The notes: a model not told the origin generated them from the sequence alone. 5,216 bases of DNA from Acidobacteriaceae bacterium (GCA_003140655.1 PLKR01000572.1:1-5216), one strand, 5' to 3'. Shown: positions 1 through 4,940, counted from the first letter of the stretch. Numbers and translations: made by a program.

Positions 1-258
1 AAGGACTTAGGTGGTCTTGCCTCGGCAAAGTGCCCTTGGCATCAGGGGTCGAGCCGCAAAATATTGAATTCAGGGAAGTTATCTCATTGCTATTCAGATG
101 TCAAAGAGCTAATGCGTGTAGAGATAGGATCGCCGTTTTGAGGATCGGAGTCAAGGGAATTATTCGGGGTAGATTTGTTCCGCTGTAGGAATGGAGGGTA
201 CGCCCGGTGTTTCGCGTTACCTCGAGAAACCCGGTGGTGGAGGTACCGGCCTCGACGA
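1..258. other. Left-edge stretch with no supportable gene
   Basis: This is the region downstream of the minus-strand HEPN gene. Two plus-strand frames are open from the window edge: one stops at the TGA at 139-141 (46 codons), the other at the TAG at 186-188 (61 codons). Either could be the tail of a gene beginning outside the window, but neither tail resembles a family I know, and two competing open frames argue against trusting either. I see no clear terminator, RNA gene or repeat here. Confidence 0.4.
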
Positions 259-1275
259 TTAGGGTGCGAGGCCGTGACTCTCGAAGTATGCGTCCGCCGT
301 GGCCGCGCCCTCAAAATGGCTCAAGAGGCCAGCCTGGAGAATTTTCAACAAGCTGCTGCGGATGATAAAGCTCTGGGCTTCGAACAGACCTTCGTAAAGG
401 GTCACACCACCGTTGAGTCCGCTACGACATATCTTATTGAAATAGGCGTCCGGGATTCTGTCGCCATGAGCAATGAAATTGCGGAGCTTGTAGAGATCGT
501 CGGCGATTAAGCCGATGCTGATACGGGGATCTGGCAACATCGTGTCTGCCAGATCCTCGAGTGGGTAGATCGAAGTGCTTTCTCCCAGGAACCACTTGAT
601 TCGCCTCTTTGCAAGTCTGCTCCCCTGATTGGTGTGCGACGTATAAATCGATTCGATGGCCGAGGCCCACAAAAGGTATCTCGCCTTCCATTTATCCTCT
701 TGTGCCCAGTATCCAAGCTCGTGGAATTGCACCGCCATCCTGAACTTCCAGAAGTTCCCGTCCATCGCTCTGAGAAACTCGGGGGCGAACGTGACCAGAT
801 CGTCCGCGTCTTTGTCCCGAAGCAAGAAGAGCGCTTGTATCTCAGGTACTGCTATCAGGTCAGCGGGAGATTGAAAGTGGCGTACATCAAACTTCCCGTC
901 GTCCCGCACAATCCCTCGCATGAAGTTAGAGTACTGCCGCATGGGCCGGATAACGCGCAGGCAGGCCGCGACCTTCCGAACCAATTGTTCTGATTGCTCA
1001 ATGTAGGCGTGTTCCTGAACCATTTCTCCGTTCTGGAATGTAGTTTTCGCGTCGTGTCGGTGCACTAGAGCGTAGTGAGTCTCACTTAGGGTCTTGACGG
1101 CACGGGCTCCTAGATCCCGCTCTACCAATTTGAAGGTGTCACTCGCAATGTAGGTTGAAACATCCTCGATTCGCACTCCCGGCACGATCTCAATGGGCAG
1201 GCGCGAAAGATCGAACTGTTCCCGCCCGCATTCCCTTGCGAGGCCCTGTATCGGATAAAGGCTGAAGTCCTGCAT
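259..1275 (-). CDS. HEPN-domain (Apea-like) hypothetical protein
   Basis: The gene encodes 338 residues, from ATG at 1275 to TAA at 259-261. The C-terminal part (about residues 195-320) is mostly helical. It contains LLWASAIESIYTSH (201-214), then a basic stretch LAKRRIKWFLG (221-231), then LYKLRNFIAHGDRIPD (261-276). The R265-N-F-I-A-H270 core fits the R-x4-H signature of HEPN domains, a fold found in many ribonucleases and toxin or defence proteins; the surrounding sequence resembles the Apea-like subgroup. The N-terminal 190 residues are not recognised. There is no signal peptide or membrane segment, so it is probably cytoplasmic. RNase activity is an inference from the family, since many HEPN proteins are inactive or unstudied. 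No good Shine-Dalgarno precedes the ATG; a TATAAA lies about 10 bases upstream. The gene stands alone, with no nucleotidyltransferase partner in view, and its DNA looks less GC-rich than the flanking genes. The coding assignment is firm and the molecular role unknown. Confidence 0.85.
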   Translation of the reverse strand: MQDFSLYPIQGLARECGREQFDLSRLPIEIVPGVRIEDVSTYIASDTFKLVERDLGARAVKTLSETHYALVHRHDAKTTFQNGEMVQEHAYIEQSEQLVRKVAACLRVIRPMRQYSNFMRGIVRDDGKFDVRHFQSPADLIAVPEIQALFLLRDKDADDLVTFAPEFLRAMDGNFWKFRMAVQFHELGYWAQEDKWKARYLLWASAIESIYTSHTNQGSRLAKRRIKWFLGESTSIYPLEDLADTMLPDPRISIGLIADDLYKLRNFIAHGDRIPDAYFNKICRSGLNGGVTLYEGLFEAQSFIIRSSLLKILQAGLLSHFEGAATADAYFESHGLAP

Positions 1276-1347
1276 ACGGCTTGTTTATAGCGTGCGATGG
1301 CGGCGGCGTTCCGCTCTAACGGGGCTTGTTCGGACCTTGCGCTTCTA

Positions 1348-1393
1348 CCCCGGACTTACGTCCGGGGCTATCATATGCCGCCCCTAACGGGGC
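1348..1393. repeat. Pair of GC-rich hairpins (palindromic repeat unit)
   Basis: CCCCGGAC at 1348-1355 and GTCCGGGG at 1360-1367 form a perfect 8-bp stem around the loop TTAC. Thirteen bases later, GCCCCTAACGGGGC (1380-1393) forms a second perfect 5-bp stem with a TAAC loop. The 10-mer CTAACGGGGC in the second hairpin also occurs at 1316-1325. The unit lies between divergent promoters and has no T-tract, so a terminator is unlikely. It resembles the dispersed palindromic elements I associate with acidobacterial intergenic DNA, from memory and not checked here. Confidence 0.7.
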
Positions 1394-1456
1394 CGGAATC
1401 GAGTGGTTCCGTGCTGCATCTTCTCCCGAAAATCCGATTCTCGCGCTGCTTCTTCA

Positions 1457-1470
1457 GCGGCTGAGGCCGC
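1457..1470. repeat. Small hairpin GCGGC/GCCGC
   Basis: GCGGC (1457-1461) and GCCGC (1466-1470) form a 5-bp stem with loop TGAG. Alone this would be weak, but it sits about 20 bases before a stronger hairpin built on the same arm-TGA-arm design, so it probably belongs to the same repeat mosaic. Confidence 0.4.
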
Positions 1471-1491
1471 GGTTATGTCACAGAGCCCAAT

Positions 1492-1511
1492 CGCAGCGCT
1501 GAAGCGCTGCG
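1492..1511. repeat. Perfect 9-bp inverted repeat
   Basis: CGCAGCGCT (1492-1500) is followed by GA and then its exact reverse complement AGCGCTGCG (1503-1511). The arm AGCGCTGC and its complement recur as the outer arms of a separate hairpin at 3450-3488, so the same 8-mer palindrome half is used twice in this window. No T-tract follows. Confidence 0.65.
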
Positions 1512-1541
1512 CCACCCAAAATCATTCGTTGTTCAGCAGGG

Positions 1542-1593
1542 GCAAGGTCAAAGGCAAGAGCAAAGTCAAAGGCAGCGGGCGAGGGCGCCCGCT
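1542..1593. repeat. 18-bp tandem repeat followed by 8-bp hairpin
   Basis: GCAAGGTCAAAGGCA (1542-1556) and GCAAAGTCAAAGGCA (1560-1574) match at 14 of 15 positions, with a period of 18 bp. Directly after them, AGCGGGCG (1574-1581) and CGCCCGCT (1586-1593) form a perfect 8-bp stem around AGGG. The block ends about 30 bases before the start of the next gene and could influence its leader, though that is only inference. Confidence 0.6.
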
Positions 1594-1611
1594 CTACATG
1601 GGCCCTTAGTG

Positions 1612-1617
1612 TATAAA
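1612..1617 (+). promoter_or_regulatory. Possible -10 element (TATAAA) before the 1627 gene
   Basis: TATAAA lies 9 bases upstream of the ATG at 1627 and matches the bacterial -10 consensus at five of six positions. No acceptable -35 hexamer sits 16-18 bases upstream, where the hairpin arm lies. Transcription from here would give an almost leaderless message. This is a weak call. Confidence 0.25.
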
Positions 1618-1626
1618 AGAGCAGGT

Positions 1627-2364
1627 ATGTCGCAGGCAGCGCCAGCTATTACGCGGAGTCCCGCGGATGTGGTCCGGATGACACCGGTTTCGCAGGCGGG
1701 GAATGGGGTGTGCTATGCCGTGGCAGGGGAGAATGCCATCGGCTCGTTTGACCTGGAGCGGATGATTGCGGCCGTGCCTACCAAGATTGCTTCGGCGCTT
1801 AAGCGCAAGGCTTATTACTTTGTCCCGCTAACGGTGAGCCAGGGGGAAGAGATCCTGATCGCGGATCGCTATGATGTGGCGCTCAGCGACAATGCGGTTT
1901 GCCATCGCAACCTGAACCTGGGCGATTCGCAGTGCGTATTCATCTCGACGCGGCTGACGGACGACAAGTTTTCCGTGGCCTTCGAGTTCTATATCAATGT
2001 GGGGCATGCGCTGGTGGAGATTGCCGGAGTCTCGGACGAATTCAGCGATCTGGCTTGGAAGCACGTAGAGGCGGGGGTGCGCGGCGAAACCTCGCTCGAC
2101 GCCTGGGAAGCGCGCAAGCTGGCCGCGGCCGGCGGCGCTGATGCGGAGCGTTTCAAGAACGAATACTTCGAGGCGACGTTTTCCGACACGATCTCGATCT
2201 ACCTGCTTTCGCTGTATCTGGATGTGGATTATTACGATCTGCGGGAGCGGGATTATCCGCTGCTGGCGCCCTCGGCGCTGGCTGAGCGGTTGCGAAAAGT
2301 GGCGGAGCTGTTCCCGGCGAATGCGGGATTTGAGTTTGCAGTGCTGTACAAGCGGCGGGGCTAG
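1627..2364 (+). CDS. Conserved-looking hypothetical protein, 245 aa
   Basis: The reading frame can start at GTG 1609 or ATG 1627. I chose the ATG because a purine-rich stretch (AAAAGAGCAGG) precedes it and nothing resembling a ribosome-binding site precedes the GTG. It stops at TAG 2362-2364. The 245-residue product has no signal peptide or membrane segment, so it is probably cytoplasmic. After a flexible N-terminus (about 1-25) it alternates beta-like and helical stretches: KAYYFVPLTV at 61-70, a Cys-His pair at 92-93, SVAFEFYINVGHALVEIAGV at 116-135, an Ala/Glu-rich helical region at 145-180, and an aromatic, acidic stretch around SLYLDVDYYDLRERDYPLL at 195-213. Strong GC bias at third codon positions supports real coding. 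I do not recognise the family and assign no function. Neighbours are divergent (HEPN gene) and convergent (secreted protein), so it is probably monocistronic. Confidence 0.8.
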   Translation: MSQAAPAITRSPADVVRMTPVSQAGNGVCYAVAGENAIGSFDLERMIAAVPTKIASALKRKAYYFVPLTVSQGEEILIADRYDVALSDNAVCHRNLNLGDSQCVFISTRLTDDKFSVAFEFYINVGHALVEIAGVSDEFSDLAWKHVEAGVRGETSLDAWEARKLAAAGGADAERFKNEYFEATFSDTISIYLLSLYLDVDYYDLRERDYPLLAPSALAERLRKVAELFPANAGFEFAVLYKRRG

Positions 2365-2380
2365 CGGCTAGTTTCTTTGC

Positions 2381-2397
2381 CACGGATTCACACGGAT
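2381..2397. repeat. Short 10-bp-period repeat (CACGGAT x2)
   Basis: CACGGAT occurs at 2381-2387 and again at 2391-2397, separated by TCA, just downstream of the unknown gene. Similar CACGGAT-type tandem motifs are widespread as intergenic repeats in several bacterial phyla (recollection, not verified). With only two units here it may be a remnant of a dispersed element. Confidence 0.45.
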
Positions 2398-2461
2398 CAA
2401 TTTCCTGCCTGAACCCCCTAGCGATTGAGGTCGAGTGTCCCCGGGAATGCTATGTGCTGCC

Positions 2462-2501
2462 GGCCGTTGTCGGACAAGAATGTCCGACCCACACGTCGGC
2501 C
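2462..2501. repeat. Perfect 8-bp hairpin between convergent genes
   Basis: GTCGGACA (2469-2476) and TGTCCGAC (2481-2488) form a perfect stem around AGAA. An outer pair, GGCCG (2462-2466) and CGGCC (2497-2501), could extend it with an internal loop. The hairpin lies between two genes that converge on it, where a bidirectional terminator would be expected, but neither side has a T-tract. It is either a terminator working without a U-tract or another palindromic repeat like those at 1348-1593. Confidence 0.55.
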
Positions 2502-2511
2502 TTGAATCCCT

Positions 2512-3324
2512 CTACTTATTTCCCATCACGAAATTGACTGTGCTGGGCTGGTTGGAGTTCACCGTGACCGATTTCTCCCACGTCTTAGGTTCGGTGAAGA
2601 TGGGCCGCTGCACGGTGTGCTCGGTGAGAACGTCATAGGCCTGTTCCTTGCCCGCCAGTCCCCAGCCTTCATGCCAGGCGACAATTTGATAAGTACCGGG
2701 GGGCACGCCAGTAAATTGGAAGCGTCCGCTCTCGTCGGTGACGGCGTAGTAAGGATGAGGGACCACCATCATTTCCGCGTTCATCCAGACGTGGCCGCCG
2801 TTGCAGCGAAGGTTGACCAGGCCGGCCGTCGGCATGGCGCGCGAGACGGTCTGATTGGTGAAAGGGAATGGCAGGTTGTAGGTAGCGGCTCCGTCCATGT
2901 GGATGGTGTGCAAAGTGGCATCGGAGCTCTTCATCTCCAGTGCCGCGTTCTGGGGCACGAGAAGAATGTGCGGAATGTAGCGGCAATGGTGCTGGTCCAG
3001 GTGGCGCCGCTGGTCGGGCAGTTCCAAGGCTTTTCCGGCGGCGATGTTCTTGAGGTAGACAACGGTGTTGGCGACACCGCCCTCCGGTCCGACGATCAGG
3101 CGCTCGAGGCTGACGGTTTTCTTCCCGTCCGGCTCGCAGATCTGGGGATCCTTGGTGACGGGGAAGTCCAGCTCGTGCGGCATCGGTCCCGACCATTTGA
3201 TGGTTCCGGAGATGGTTCCACCGTCGGTAACAGGGATGACCCTATAGTCGCTCTGGGCGGCGGCGAAGGTCGCGGTCGCGAAAAAGAGCGACAGGAAAAA
3301 AGAACCTGCAATCATACTGCGCAT
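2512..3324 (-). CDS. Exported cupredoxin-like protein with carboxypeptidase-regulatory-like domain
   Basis: The product has 270 residues, starting at ATG 3324 because AGAGG lies 8 bases upstream and because this start gives a clean signal peptide. An upstream GTG (3372) in frame would add 16 residues ahead of the signal and is less likely. Residues 1-23 are a typical signal peptide ending TFAAA before Gln24, so the protein is exported. Residues 35-100 are beta-rich (GGTISGTIKWSG at 35-46). A cupredoxin-like section follows: DQHHCRYIPH (110-119), SSDATLHTIH (133-142) and RCNGGHVWM (173-181). The spacing His139/142, Cys174, His178, Met181 resembles a type 1 copper site. Residues 190-220 (PYYAVTDESGRFQF, VPPGTYQIVAWHEG) look like the transthyretin-like regulatory fold found in carboxypeptidases. 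Relatives I recall are annotated as methylamine-utilisation-like or plastocyanin-like proteins. Copper binding and an electron-transfer role are inferred. It is transcribed divergently from ispE and ends facing the unknown gene. Confidence 0.8.
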   Translation of the reverse strand: MRSMIAGSFFLSLFFATATFAAAQSDYRVIPVTDGGTISGTIKWSGPMPHELDFPVTKDPQICEPDGKKTVSLERLIVGPEGGVANTVVYLKNIAAGKALELPDQRRHLDQHHCRYIPHILLVPQNAALEMKSSDATLHTIHMDGAATYNLPFPFTNQTVSRAMPTAGLVNLRCNGGHVWMNAEMMVVPHPYYAVTDESGRFQFTGVPPGTYQIVAWHEGWGLAGKEQAYDVLTEHTVQRPIFTEPKTWEKSVTVNSNQPSTVNFVMGNK

Positions 3325-3332
3325 AGTCAAAA

Positions 3333-3337
3333 CCTCT
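3333..3337 (-). promoter_or_regulatory. Shine-Dalgarno of the secreted-protein gene
   Basis: On the minus strand AGAGG is followed by 8 bases and then the ATG at 3322-3324. This is the best ribosome-binding site in the window and decides the start in favour of ATG 3324 over GTG 3372. Confidence 0.65.
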
Positions 3338-3449
3338 GTGGGCCTAGCGCCCGTCGCACGGGACCGATCCACGGTCGTCGTGAAATGCGGGCTGAAATTG
3401 GGTCGATCCAGCTTTCCGCGCAGAACCGCTCACACCCAACTTGGGGGAT

Positions 3450-3488
3450 AGCGCTGCAAGGGGGGTTCCGCGTGGGCGGAGCAGCGCT
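3450..3488. repeat. Nested hairpin with AGCGCTGC arms
   Basis: Outer arms AGCGCTGC (3450-3457) and GCAGCGCT (3481-3488) are perfect complements. An inner stem TCCGC (3467-3471) and GCGGA (3476-3480) with loop GTGG stacks directly on the right outer arm, leaving AAGGGGGGT as a bulge on the left. The outer arms match the palindrome at 1492-1511. It lies in the divergent promoter region and has no T-tract on either side, so a repeat element or regulatory structure is more likely than a terminator. Confidence 0.5.
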
Positions 3489-3672
3489 CGTGTTTACGGT
3501 CGTTCCCAATCCCAACCGGAAGAACGTGGGAGAGACGGTTAGTGTAATGGGAATCACGATTAGGATGCACTTATCTCGCGGAGGAGTCGAGGTTACCGAG
3601 GTGATGGACCCGGTGGGGAACGGTCGTGTCGGAGCAGCAACAAGAGCGTGGCAGCAGGACATTTTTGCAGGG

Positions 3673-3701
3673 ATCACACCCGGTCTGAGATGGCTTACAA
3701 T
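3673..3701 (+). promoter_or_regulatory. Candidate sigma-70-type promoter for ispE
   Basis: ATCACA (3673-3678, four of six to the -35 consensus) and TACAAT (3696-3701, five of six to the -10 consensus) are separated by exactly 17 bases. Transcription would begin around 3708, only a few bases before the ATG at 3711, which fits the absence of a Shine-Dalgarno there and suggests a leaderless or near-leaderless message. If translation began at 3690 or 3648 this promoter could not serve it. Confidence 0.4.
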
Positions 3702-3710
3702 CTTGCTGCC

Positions 3711-4682
3711 ATGATGGTGCGCATCCGATCGTTCGCGAAGATCAATCTTGGGTTGCACATTGGCACTGCCCGCGAGGATGGATTTCATGAATTGTTGACT
3801 GTGTATCAGACGATCGGGTTGCATGATGAGATCCGGGTGAGTTTGGGGAGGGGGAGTGGGATTGAGATTCAATGCACCGACCCGAGAGTGCCGAGTAGTG
3901 AGTCGAACACCAGTGAATCAAATACCTGCTACCGCATCGTCGAGAAGGCGATGCAGGCTTTGCGTGCGAAAGGGCGTGTCCGCATCGATATTGCGAAGCG
4001 GTTGCCGGTGCAGGGCGGGCTGGGTGGGGCTTCGTCAAATGCGGTCGCTACACTGCTGGGGCTGGAGCGGGCGCTGAAGAAACGTTTGCCGGCGGAGGAG
4101 CGGCTGCGGATCGCGGCGGAGGTGGGCTCAGACGTGCCGCTGTTTCTGGTGGGGGGCACAGTGCTGGGCGTGGGGCGTGGGGAGCAGGTGTATCCTCTGA
4201 AGGATTTGCCGGCGACAGCGTGTGTGGTGGTGACTCCGGAGGTGGGAGTTTCGACGCCGAAGGCATTTGCGGAGTGGGATCGAAAATTGACGGTGCCGGG
4301 GGCATCCGATAGAATGAGTGAGCTTAGCCGAGGGCTGTCGGCGTGGTTGAGCGAGAGTTACTCCGGTGCTCCTCGTCAGATTTCCAGGAGGGGCCGGGCC
4401 GAGAATCCGCTTCTCGAGCTTGTCCGGGCCGGGATCAAGAACGACTTTGAAGAAGTCGTCTTTCCTGAGTATCCCGAGCTGAGTGAAGGCAAGTGTGCGC
4501 TGGAGCGCGCGGGCGCGAAGTATGCGTCGCTGTCGGGCTCCGGGTCAACGTTGTATGGGCTGTTCGCTTCGAAACAGGCGGCGCGTGCGGCGGTGGCACG
4601 GCTCCGGAGGCAGGGGTGGGTGGCGCAGGCGACGGTCACGTTGACGCGAGGCCAGTATTGGCGGCGAATTTTTGATTGTTGA
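3711..4682 (+). CDS. ispE: 4-diphosphocytidyl-2-C-methyl-D-erythritol kinase
   Basis: IspE phosphorylates the 2-hydroxyl of CDP-methylerythritol with ATP, a cytoplasmic step of the non-mevalonate (MEP) route to isoprenoids. The 323 residues show the GHMP-kinase motifs in order: SFAKINLGLHI (7-17), the ATP-binding glycine loop PVQGGLGGASSN (99-110), GSDVPLFLVGG (139-149), and the C-terminal SLSGSGSTLYGLF (273-285). The two residues known as catalytic in E. coli IspE, Lys10 and Asp141, fall at exactly those numbers when translation starts at ATG 3711, which supports this start. ATG 3714 is nearly as good; in-frame starts at 3690 and 3648 would add non-family residues. The glycine loop has Ala where GGG is more usual. 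The protein is longer than the E. coli enzyme (283 residues); extra length includes a Ser/Asn/Thr stretch at 62-72 made of two SESNT copies, and probably residues around 195-230. The stop codon lies in a downstream repeat. tRNA-Gln and prs follow on the same strand. Confidence 0.95.
   Translation: MMVRIRSFAKINLGLHIGTAREDGFHELLTVYQTIGLHDEIRVSLGRGSGIEIQCTDPRVPSSESNTSESNTCYRIVEKAMQALRAKGRVRIDIAKRLPVQGGLGGASSNAVATLLGLERALKKRLPAEERLRIAAEVGSDVPLFLVGGTVLGVGRGEQVYPLKDLPATACVVVTPEVGVSTPKAFAEWDRKLTVPGASDRMSELSRGLSAWLSESYSGAPRQISRRGRAENPLLELVRAGIKNDFEEVVFPEYPELSEGKCALERAGAKYASLSGSGSTLYGLFASKQAARAAVARLRRQGWVAQATVTLTRGQYWRRIFDC
3897..3926 (+). repeat. In-frame 15-bp tandem duplication in ispE
   Basis: AGTGAGTCGAACACC (3897-3911) is followed directly by AGTGAATCAAATACC (3912-3926). 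Both encode Ser-Glu-Ser-Asn-Thr. The three base differences are all third-codon-position and silent. The stretch sits in a poorly conserved loop (residues 63-72) between the N-terminal substrate-binding motif and the ATP-binding loop. Confidence 0.7.
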
Positions 4683-4762
4683 TTTCTGATTGTTGATTGA
4701 CAATGAGAGTGTTGGTTGAAACGCGGGTTTCAATCAACGCTCAACAATCCAAAATCAACAAT
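4675..4762 (+). repeat. Long inverted repeat downstream of ispE
   Basis: The inner arms 4707-4722 and 4727-4742 pair over 16 positions (14 Watson-Crick, two G-U) around the loop GCGG. The outer arms 4675-4694 and 4743-4762 pair over 20 positions with two mismatches, leaving 4695-4706 bulged. The left arm contains a direct repeat of GATTGTTGATT (4674-4684 and 4688-4698). The ispE stop codon (4680-4682) lies inside the left arm. A TTTT follows shortly after the right arm (4767-4770 region), so as RNA this could act as a weak terminator or as a 3' end stabiliser between ispE and the tRNA. Its AT-rich makeup differs from the surrounding genes and suggests an inserted repeat. Confidence 0.65.
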
Positions 4763-4771
4763 GGCTTTTAC

Positions 4772-4845
4772 TGGGCCGTCGACTAATGGTAGGTCAAGTG
4801 CCTTTGGAGCACTTTGTCTAGGTTCGAATCCTAGCGGCCCAGCCA
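4772..4845 (+). tRNA. tRNA-Gln (anticodon UUG)
   Basis: All arms are visible. The acceptor stem pairs TGGGCCG (4772-4778) with CGGCCCA (4835-4841). A short D arm pairs GAC (4781-4783) with GTC (4793-4795). The anticodon stem pairs AGTGC (4797-4801) with GCACT (4809-4813) around the loop CTTTGGA, giving anticodon TTG (4804-4806), which reads CAA. The variable region is four bases, and the T arm pairs CTAGG with CCTAG around TTCGAAT. The discriminator is G4842, as in E. coli tRNA-Gln, and CCA is encoded at 4843-4845. The gene lies between ispE and prs on the same strand, with inverted repeats on both sides, and may be co-transcribed with them. Confidence 0.95.
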
Positions 4846-4852
4846 GAACCAG

Positions 4853-4940
4853 CTTTTAGCTGTTGGCCTTTAGCTCTTAGCTTGCCGCTGAGAGTGGAGG
4901 GTTTTGGCTAAGGGCTGACAGCTAAAGGCTTAAGAGCTAA
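4853..4940 (+). repeat. Inverted repeats with two alternative foldings before prs
   Basis: Fold A pairs 4853-4874 with 4907-4928: 22 positions, 18 Watson-Crick and four G-U, so it is continuous as RNA. Fold B pairs TTAGCTCTTA (4870-4879) with TAAGAGCTAA (4931-4940), a perfect 10-bp stem. The two share 4870-4874 and cannot both form fully. Fold B covers AAGAG (4932-4936), the only candidate ribosome-binding sequence for prs, whose ATG begins two bases after the stem. The TTAGC-like units recur several times, so it may be a decayed dispersed repeat rather than a designed regulator. Confidence 0.55.

Larger units (their letters stand above)
1276..1626. other. Divergent intergenic region rich in hairpin repeats
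   Basis: This is a gene-free stretch of about 350 bp between the divergent HEPN gene and the unknown plus-strand gene. It must contain both promoters, but most of it is a patchwork of small inverted repeats, listed separately, plus an 18-bp tandem repeat. A 68-codon open frame at 1403-1609 runs across these hairpins and is not convincing as a gene. The arrangement suggests accumulated dispersed palindromic elements rather than regulatory DNA alone. Confidence 0.6.
3325..3710. other. Divergent intergenic region upstream of ispE
   Basis: This gap of about 385 bp separates the secreted-protein gene (minus) from ispE (plus). It contains the Shine-Dalgarno of the former, a hairpin at 3450-3488 and a candidate ispE promoter near 3673-3701. 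Long open frames cross it on both strands (plus to 3714, minus 3327-3872), but each overlaps a well-supported gene in antisense and gives sequence unlike any family I know, so I treat the region as non-coding. A small undetected gene cannot be excluded. Confidence 0.5.

Noticed and set aside
78..104. Minus-strand TTGACA followed by GATAAC, promoter-like
   Set aside because: The spacer is only 15 bases, the -10 match is weak, and no gene is visible to the left for it to serve.
175..510. Plus-strand open frame of 111 codons
   Set aside because: It lies mostly antisense to the HEPN gene, and its translation is Arg-rich in the non-overlapping part and resembles no family.
1312..1600. CRISPR array
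   Set aside because: The hairpins differ in sequence and spacing, and no direct repeat of 24-40 bases with regular unique spacers exists.
1403..1609. Plus-strand open frame of 68 codons in the repeat region
   Set aside because: It runs through three hairpins and the tandem repeat, and has Ser/Lys/Gly-rich sequence and no ribosome-binding site.
1609..1626. GTG at 1609 as the start of the unknown plus-strand gene
   Set aside because: No ribosome-binding sequence precedes it, whereas the ATG at 1627 follows a purine-rich stretch; it remains possible but less likely.
2617..3714. Long plus-strand open frame (365 codons)
   Set aside because: Most of it is antisense to the signal-peptide-bearing cupredoxin-like gene, whose motifs and Shine-Dalgarno are clear; the remainder crosses the ispE promoter region. 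Long antisense frames are common in GC-rich DNA.
3327..3872. Minus-strand open frame (181 codons) ahead of the secreted-protein gene
   Set aside because: It overlaps the conserved start of ispE in antisense, and its product is Pro/Arg/Ser-rich with no recognisable motif.
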